14,727 nt of DNA from DASVSL01 sp036388095. Its GTDB lineage: Bacteria; Patescibacteriota; Saccharimonadia; Saccharimonadales; Saccharimonadaceae. The stretch spans positions 1-14,727 of the forward strand of contig DASVSL010000007.1 of NCBI GenBank assembly GCA_036388095.1, in the 5' to 3' direction. The position numbers were made by a program, and so were the translations under genes. Below, one piece after another: positions 11,871 to 14,727 of the stretch (position 1 is its first letter; every line of letters begins with the position of its first letter). The notes under the pieces were generated by a model, which worked only from the letters and a program-made list of their open reading frames with translations, was not told the origin of the DNA and did no database searches.

Positions 11871-11933
11871 CCGCACCCAGAATACTCAATAGGGCATTAA
11901 GAACTTTGGGTGCGGGAGACAGAGAAGGCTGTC
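11871..11933 (-). repeat. CCGCACCCA/TGGGTGCGG hairpin element, copy 2
   Basis: CCGCACCCA (11871-11879) pairs with TGGGTGCGG (11907-11915) around a 27-base loop. GACAG (11918-11922) and CTGTC (11929-11933) form a second small hairpin. It lies between the stop of the minus-strand 11947 gene and the terminator of the plus-strand gene. See copy 1 at 8716-8772. Confidence 0.65.
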
Positions 11934-11946
11934 GCCCGCTGATGAG

Positions 11947-12309
11947 CTAGCTGCCCATCTCTTCAGGGTCGAGCATGCGCTGGGCGGATCGCCTGGCGTC
12001 TTCGAACTGGCCGTGCCGGATCGCTTCAGCCGGGGAGACTTGTTTGGTTCCAGCGACCCCGCAGTTTGCACCAATGAACCAGGCACGGGCAAGGTCCTGA
12101 CTATGCTGAGCTTTCGCAACGTCGTTGAAAAGATCGTAGACCAGCTCGAGTCGCTGCCGCTCACTGAGGTCAAGGCGCTGAGTACCAACTGCCGCCTGTG
12201 CTGGCTTCTGCCGATCACGCATGTCTGCCGCGAAGGCCACAAGGGTCGGGCCAAGTGATCGGTTCAGGCTCTGAACGAGCTGAGCGTCATAGAGTTTCAC
12301 TGCGCGCAT
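11947..12309 (-). CDS. DUF2384/Xre-MbcA-like protein, 120 aa (possible orphan antitoxin)
   Basis: The start at 12309 is set by AGAGGAG just upstream (MRAVKLYDAQLVQSLNRSLG). The middle has SERQRLELVYDLFNDVAKAQ, a helical stretch like the N-terminal part of Xre-type antitoxins. The C-terminal part reads LARAWFIGANCGVAGTKQ, then VSPAEAIRHGQFEDARRSAQ. This resembles the W-x-G-x-N...SPAEAIRxG pattern of MbcA/ParS/Xre C-terminal (DUF2384) domains that bind RES-type toxins. No RES toxin gene lies next to it, so a toxin-antitoxin role is only inferred; it could be a lone regulator. It has its own promoter and a repeat hairpin after the stop. Confidence 0.6.
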   Translation of the reverse strand: MRAVKLYDAQLVQSLNRSLGPTLVAFAADMRDRQKPAQAAVGTQRLDLSERQRLELVYDLFNDVAKAQHSQDLARAWFIGANCGVAGTKQVSPAEAIRHGQFEDARRSAQRMLDPEEMGS

Positions 12310-12358
12310 GGGATTTCTCCTCTGTCTCGTAGGTACGTGATTGAACATCAAAGTATAT

Positions 12359-12386
12359 ATTTTAACATAAAAATGAGATGTAACAA
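12359..12386 (-). promoter_or_regulatory. Promoter of the 12309-11947 gene
   Basis: On the minus strand: TTGTTA (12381-12386), a 16-base spacer and TAAAAT (12359-12364), in an AT-rich stretch. Its -35 is eight bases from the -35 of the divergent plus-strand promoter. Confidence 0.6.
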
Positions 12387-12394
12387 TATTAGTA

Positions 12395-12423
12395 TTGACA
12401 TAAACTACATAAAGGTGTATAAT
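12395..12423 (+). promoter_or_regulatory. Consensus promoter of the 66-aa gene
   Basis: TTGACA (12395-12400), a 17-base spacer and TATAAT (12418-12423), a perfect sigma70 consensus. The leader to the ATG at 12570 is about 140 nt and ends with a GCCAGAA-CCG-TTCTGGC hairpin (12537-12553) right before the ribosome-binding site. Confidence 0.85.
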
Positions 12424-12569
12424 AAAATAATAGGGTAGTGCTTGACACCGACATGTCACAGGCGTAAAACGGTACAGGAATGAAATGGCTCTGACTTTGC
12501 CGCTCGGTACGGAGGTTGTCCGTGCGCTGCGGGAAAGCCAGAACCGTTCTGGCTCCAGGAAGGAACACC

Positions 12570-12770
12570 ATGTCCATCGTCCGGATCCTCGTCCAGCCCG
12601 TCGTGAACGCCGTCTCGCTCGTCCACACCGCCGCCAGCTCGTTCTTCGGTGCCATCGGCGTCGAAGCCGCCCACCTCTTCTCGGAGAGGGCCCCCATCTA
12701 CACCGACGAGCGCCGGGAGAGCTGCCAGCGGTCCCAGGACGAGGTGCTCAACAGCCTGTTCCGCTGCTGA
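12570..12770 (+). CDS. Small hypothetical protein, 66 aa, extreme GC3
   Basis: ATG at 12570 follows AGGAAGGA. The product begins MSIVRILVQPVVNAVSLVHT and AASSFFGAIGVEAAHLFSER, an amphipathic or weakly hydrophobic helix region that could touch a membrane, and ends in a polar part with two Cys (RRESCQRSQDEVLNSLFRC). Only two of its 66 sense codons end in A or T, far from the mixed usage of recJ, pfk or map, and like a high-GC actinobacterium. That suggests recent transfer, perhaps from an actinobacterial host. It has its own consensus promoter, a structured leader, a 15-bp hairpin after the stop and a terminator, so it is a complete unit. The family is unknown. Confidence 0.6.
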   Translation: MSIVRILVQPVVNAVSLVHTAASSFFGAIGVEAAHLFSERAPIYTDERRESCQRSQDEVLNSLFRC

Positions 12771-12786
12771 CCCACCTCGCCGGCCT

Positions 12787-12821
12787 CCGGTTCGGGACGA
12801 CATCTCGTCGTCCCGAACCGG
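12787..12821 (+). repeat. Perfect 15-bp hairpin after the 66-aa gene
   Basis: The arms 12787-12801 and 12807-12821 are exact reverse complements around the loop ATCTC (arm starts CCGGTTCGGG). No T-run follows directly. It may protect the 3' end or act together with the terminator at 12838. Confidence 0.75.
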
Positions 12822-12837
12822 AACCCCATTCTTCTTA

Positions 12838-12885
12838 CCCCGTACTGACGTCGAGTCTTACTCCGTCCGGCACGGGGTTATTTTT
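12838..12885 (+). terminator. Terminator between the 66-aa gene and murI
   Basis: CCCCGT (12838-12843) pairs with ACGGGG (12872-12877), with an inner GACG/CGTC stem, followed by TTATTTTT. The T-rich tail reaches into the murI stop codon (minus strand), so the two convergent genes share this boundary. Confidence 0.7.
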
Positions 12886-13522
12886 ATTGAAGACTCTTGA
12901 TGCGTTCGACAATTGCCTGGCTCGGGTCGAGCACGCTAGCCTTGCCATCAACGAGTGATTCGATCAGCTCCCGAATCCAGTGGTAGTGGGTGCAGGCCAG
13001 CACGATGACATCGACGTCTTGCAGTAATAAATCGTTAATCTCATTTTTGATAATGAGTTCGTCAAGCTGCTGCTGTTCGATCATCGTCGCCCAATCGCGG
13101 CAATCCGGTTCGAGCACGACGATATTTTGCGCATAGATTTCTTTGAGGGTGCGGTAGCGATCACTCGCCAAGGTAGCCGGGGTCGCACACACCGCGACGA
13201 CGCGCGAGGTCGTTTGCTGGGCTGCTGGCTTGACCATGGGCTCGAGCCCGACAAATTGTTGCTCTGGGTAGGTCAACCGCAGTGGCTCGATGGCTGCCGC
13301 CGTGGCGCTATTGCAGGCCAGGACGATCACGTCGCAGTCGGACGCAAGGAGTGGTTGGATCGCAGCGTCGGTCAGACGGACGATTTCGGCGGGTGGCCGT
13401 GACCCATAGGGCAGGTGGGCGCGGTCGTTGACGGTCTGGACGGTCGCGTCAGGAAAGGCCGCGCGTATTGTCGCCGCTATCGCTTCGCCACCAATCCCAG
13501 AATCAAACACACCGATCTTCAT
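12884..13522 (-). CDS. murI: Glutamate racemase
   Basis: Makes D-glutamate for peptidoglycan, in the cytoplasm. The 212-aa product shows the two-Cys active site: FDSGIGG (6-12) with the catalytic Asp/Ser, PYGSRPP (38-44), LACNSATA (68-75, Cys70) and LACTHYH (175-181, Cys177), which correspond to ACNTA and GCTHYP of the family. It is shorter than typical MurI (about 260-280 aa), with the C-terminal helices trimmed, so a related Asp/Glu racemase is possible. The ATG has no Shine-Dalgarno; a -10 box lies six bases upstream. It is divergent from ftsA, which fits a cell-wall and division neighbourhood. Confidence 0.88.
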   Translation of the reverse strand: MKIGVFDSGIGGEAIAATIRAAFPDATVQTVNDRAHLPYGSRPPAEIVRLTDAAIQPLLASDCDVIVLACNSATAAAIEPLRLTYPEQQFVGLEPMVKPAAQQTTSRVVAVCATPATLASDRYRTLKEIYAQNIVVLEPDCRDWATMIEQQQLDELIIKNEINDLLLQDVDVIVLACTHYHWIRELIESLVDGKASVLDPSQAIVERIKSLQ

Positions 13523-13528
13523 CTCTCT

Positions 13529-13556
13529 ATTGTCTCACGACGGGGCTTCCGCTCAA
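13529..13556 (-). promoter_or_regulatory. Leaderless promoter of murI
   Basis: On the minus strand: TTGAGC (13551-13556), a 16-base spacer and GACAAT (13529-13534) preceded by TGA (extended -10). Six bases separate it from the ATG. Confidence 0.6.
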
Positions 13557-13600
13557 TGCCTCAGGCGTCACGACGACAGTTCGGGTGATCGTCAAAGACG

Positions 13601-13640
13601 CACCCTATACGTGAAAATATCATCACGTCTATATGGGGTG
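13601..13640. repeat. Hairpin in the murI-ftsA intergenic region
   Basis: CACCCTATA (13601-13609) pairs with TATGGGGTG (13632-13640, one G-T), enclosing CGTGA (13610-13614) and TCACG (13623-13627). The rest of the 307-base gap (13523-13829) holds the murI promoter at one end, the ftsA -10 at the other and a weaker GGCA...TGCC pairing around 13692-13746; I see no gene in it. Confidence 0.45.
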
Positions 13641-13816
13641 AGAACGAACAAAAATACGAGGTAGGGACGACCTTTCACAACAAACCATCAGTGGCATGTG
13701 ACGTCGTTTCGCGCCATTGGCCTGGCCGTGCAGGCGGCGTGTGCCACGATATGGCACCAACAAAACTAGACAAAAAGCTCAGAACTCAAAAACTGTTCAA
13801 ACTGGCGGAATCTGGT

Positions 13817-13822
13817 TATACT
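13817..13822 (+). promoter_or_regulatory. -10 box of a leaderless ftsA promoter
   Basis: TATACT ends seven bases before the ATG at 13830. The -35 region (TGTTCA at 13794-13799, 17-base spacing) is weak. Confidence 0.55.
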
Positions 13823-13829
13823 AATGCCT

Positions 13830-14727
13830 ATGCAAGAATCTGCGCGTTATGCCGTCGGCCTCGACATAGGGACCAGCTATGTCCGAGCGGTCGTGGCTCA
13901 TGTTGCCCAGCCAGATTCTCCACCGACAATCGTCGGCGTTGCCGCCGAGCCGAACACCGGCATGCGAAAAGGCAGTGTCGTGAACCTTGTTGGTGCCGCC
14001 CAAGCCATCGACAAGGCGCTTGAAGCCGCCGAACGGATGAGTGGTCACCAAGTTGGTGCCGCGACGATTAGCGTCAATGGCAGCCACGTCCAAGGTATTA
14101 CGAGCCGCGGGGTCATCGCCGTCAATCACGAGATCACCGAAGATGACCTCGCGCGCGTCGAAGATGCCGCTACTGTCGTTCAGCTACCCGCCAACCGCGA
14201 AATTATCGAAGTCACCCCACGGAGCTACCACCTGGACCAACAGGAAAACATCAAAGACCCCGTCGGGATGACAGGGGTTAGGCTCGAAGTTGACGCGCAT
14301 GTCATTACGGCACTGGCGCCGAACCTCAAGAATCTGCAAAAGGCCTGCGAAATGACCGAAACGGCCGTCAGCCGACGCGTCTTGAGTGGCCTGGCCGCCA
14401 GCCGCGCTGTTCTGAGCGAACAGCAGATGGAAAACGGTGTCGTTTTAGTCGACGTCGGCGGCAGCACGACTGGCATTGTCGTTTTCGAAGAGGGTGATCT
14501 GCAGCACGTATCAGTTCTACCTGTCGGCAGTATCAACATCACCAATGACCTGGCGATCGGCCTCAAGACCGACCTCGACGTGGCCGAAAAGGTCAAATTG
14601 GACCACGCCGTCGCCGTCCCAACGGCACACAAGAATTCAAGCAAAAAAGCCGTCGTCAAAGTTGACAAGACCAGCCACGAATTTGATATCGAAGAGATCG
14701 ACGAAATCGTTGACGCGCGGTTAGAGG
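13830..14727 (+). CDS. ftsA: Cell division protein FtsA (5' part)
   Basis: FtsA is an actin-like ATPase that tethers FtsZ filaments to the membrane at the division site. The visible 299 codons carry AVGLDIGTSYVRAVVA (8-23, phosphate-1 loop), the region that forms subdomain 1C (from about VGVAAEPNTGMRKGSVVN to IEVTPRSYHLD), LVDVGGSTTGIVVFEEG (phosphate-2 loop, DVGGS about 208-212) and VLPVGSINITNDLAIGL, a well-conserved FtsA line. The gene runs off the right edge before the C-terminal membrane helix. The ATG at 13830 is preferred to one six bases upstream because it lies at the predicted transcription start; both are in frame and neither has a Shine-Dalgarno. ftsZ would be expected downstream. 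Confidence 0.92.
   Translation, partial: MQESARYAVGLDIGTSYVRAVVAHVAQPDSPPTIVGVAAEPNTGMRKGSVVNLVGAAQAIDKALEAAERMSGHQVGAATISVNGSHVQGITSRGVIAVNHEITEDDLARVEDAATVVQLPANREIIEVTPRSYHLDQQENIKDPVGMTGVRLEVDAHVITALAPNLKNLQKACEMTETAVSRRVLSGLAASRAVLSEQQMENGVVLVDVGGSTTGIVVFEEGDLQHVSVLPVGSINITNDLAIGLKTDLDVAEKVKLDHAVAVPTAHKNSSKKAVVKVDKTSHEFDIEEIDEIVDARLE

Noticed and set aside
12485..12958. Plus-strand frame of 157 codons overlapping the 66-aa gene and the end of murI
   Set aside because: Rich in Arg, Pro and His, as expected of a shadow of GC-rich DNA; it crosses a 15-bp hairpin and a terminator.
1..14727. Recoded TGA or TAG codons
   Set aside because: Housekeeping frames contain no in-frame TGA, and both TGA and TAG end genes at the expected length, so the standard code is the simplest reading.

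Overview
This window looks like a chromosomal segment of a small-genome bacterium of the Patescibacteria/CPR, most likely Candidatus Saccharibacteria (TM7). That placement is inferred from the gene set, the lean housekeeping genes and the promoter style; no marker phylogeny was possible. The genetic code looks standard: TAA, TAG and TGA all end genes, and no housekeeping gene has an in-frame TGA.

The backbone is: the tail of a winged-helix regulator (2-166), recJ (181-1887), a 6-phosphofructokinase (2665-3735), rpsU (6364-6579), a YqeY/GatB-like gene (6742-7194), an adenylate kinase (9585-10136), a type I methionine aminopeptidase (10503-11252), a glutamate racemase on the minus strand (12884-13522) and the 5' part of ftsA (13830 to the end). 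Several of these (pfk, adk, map, murI, ftsA) have a -10 hexamer only 6-7 nt before the ATG and no Shine-Dalgarno, so they look leaderless.

Almost every gap between backbone genes holds accessory DNA: short hypothetical genes, mostly on the minus strand, with strong Shine-Dalgarno sites, in several cases near-consensus promoters, and strong hairpins just after the stop. Examples are the 1990-2523 gene; the minus-strand group 6249-3802; a DUF3800 gene and a pair of small membrane proteins (7320-9432); a 78-aa basic protein before map; and a membrane CxxC protein, a DUF2384/antitoxin-like protein and a very GC3-rich 66-aa protein before murI. Four accessory genes are broken (three single-base frameshifts, one amber codon), while backbone genes with equally long homopolymers are intact.

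Non-coding structure is unusually rich. There are three copies of a terminator-like hairpin that can fold two ways; two copies of a CCGCACCCA/TGGGTGCGG element; twin hairpins with a TACCT loop flanking the 1990-2523 gene; a hairpin that would hide a Shine-Dalgarno just before pfk; a probable 74-nt three-way-junction RNA with its own promoter and U-tract (7247-7320); and an 800-base gene-free region built around a large imperfect inverted duplication (8142-8480). The best candidates for something undescribed are the accessory cassettes with shared flanks and the structured region 7995-8760.
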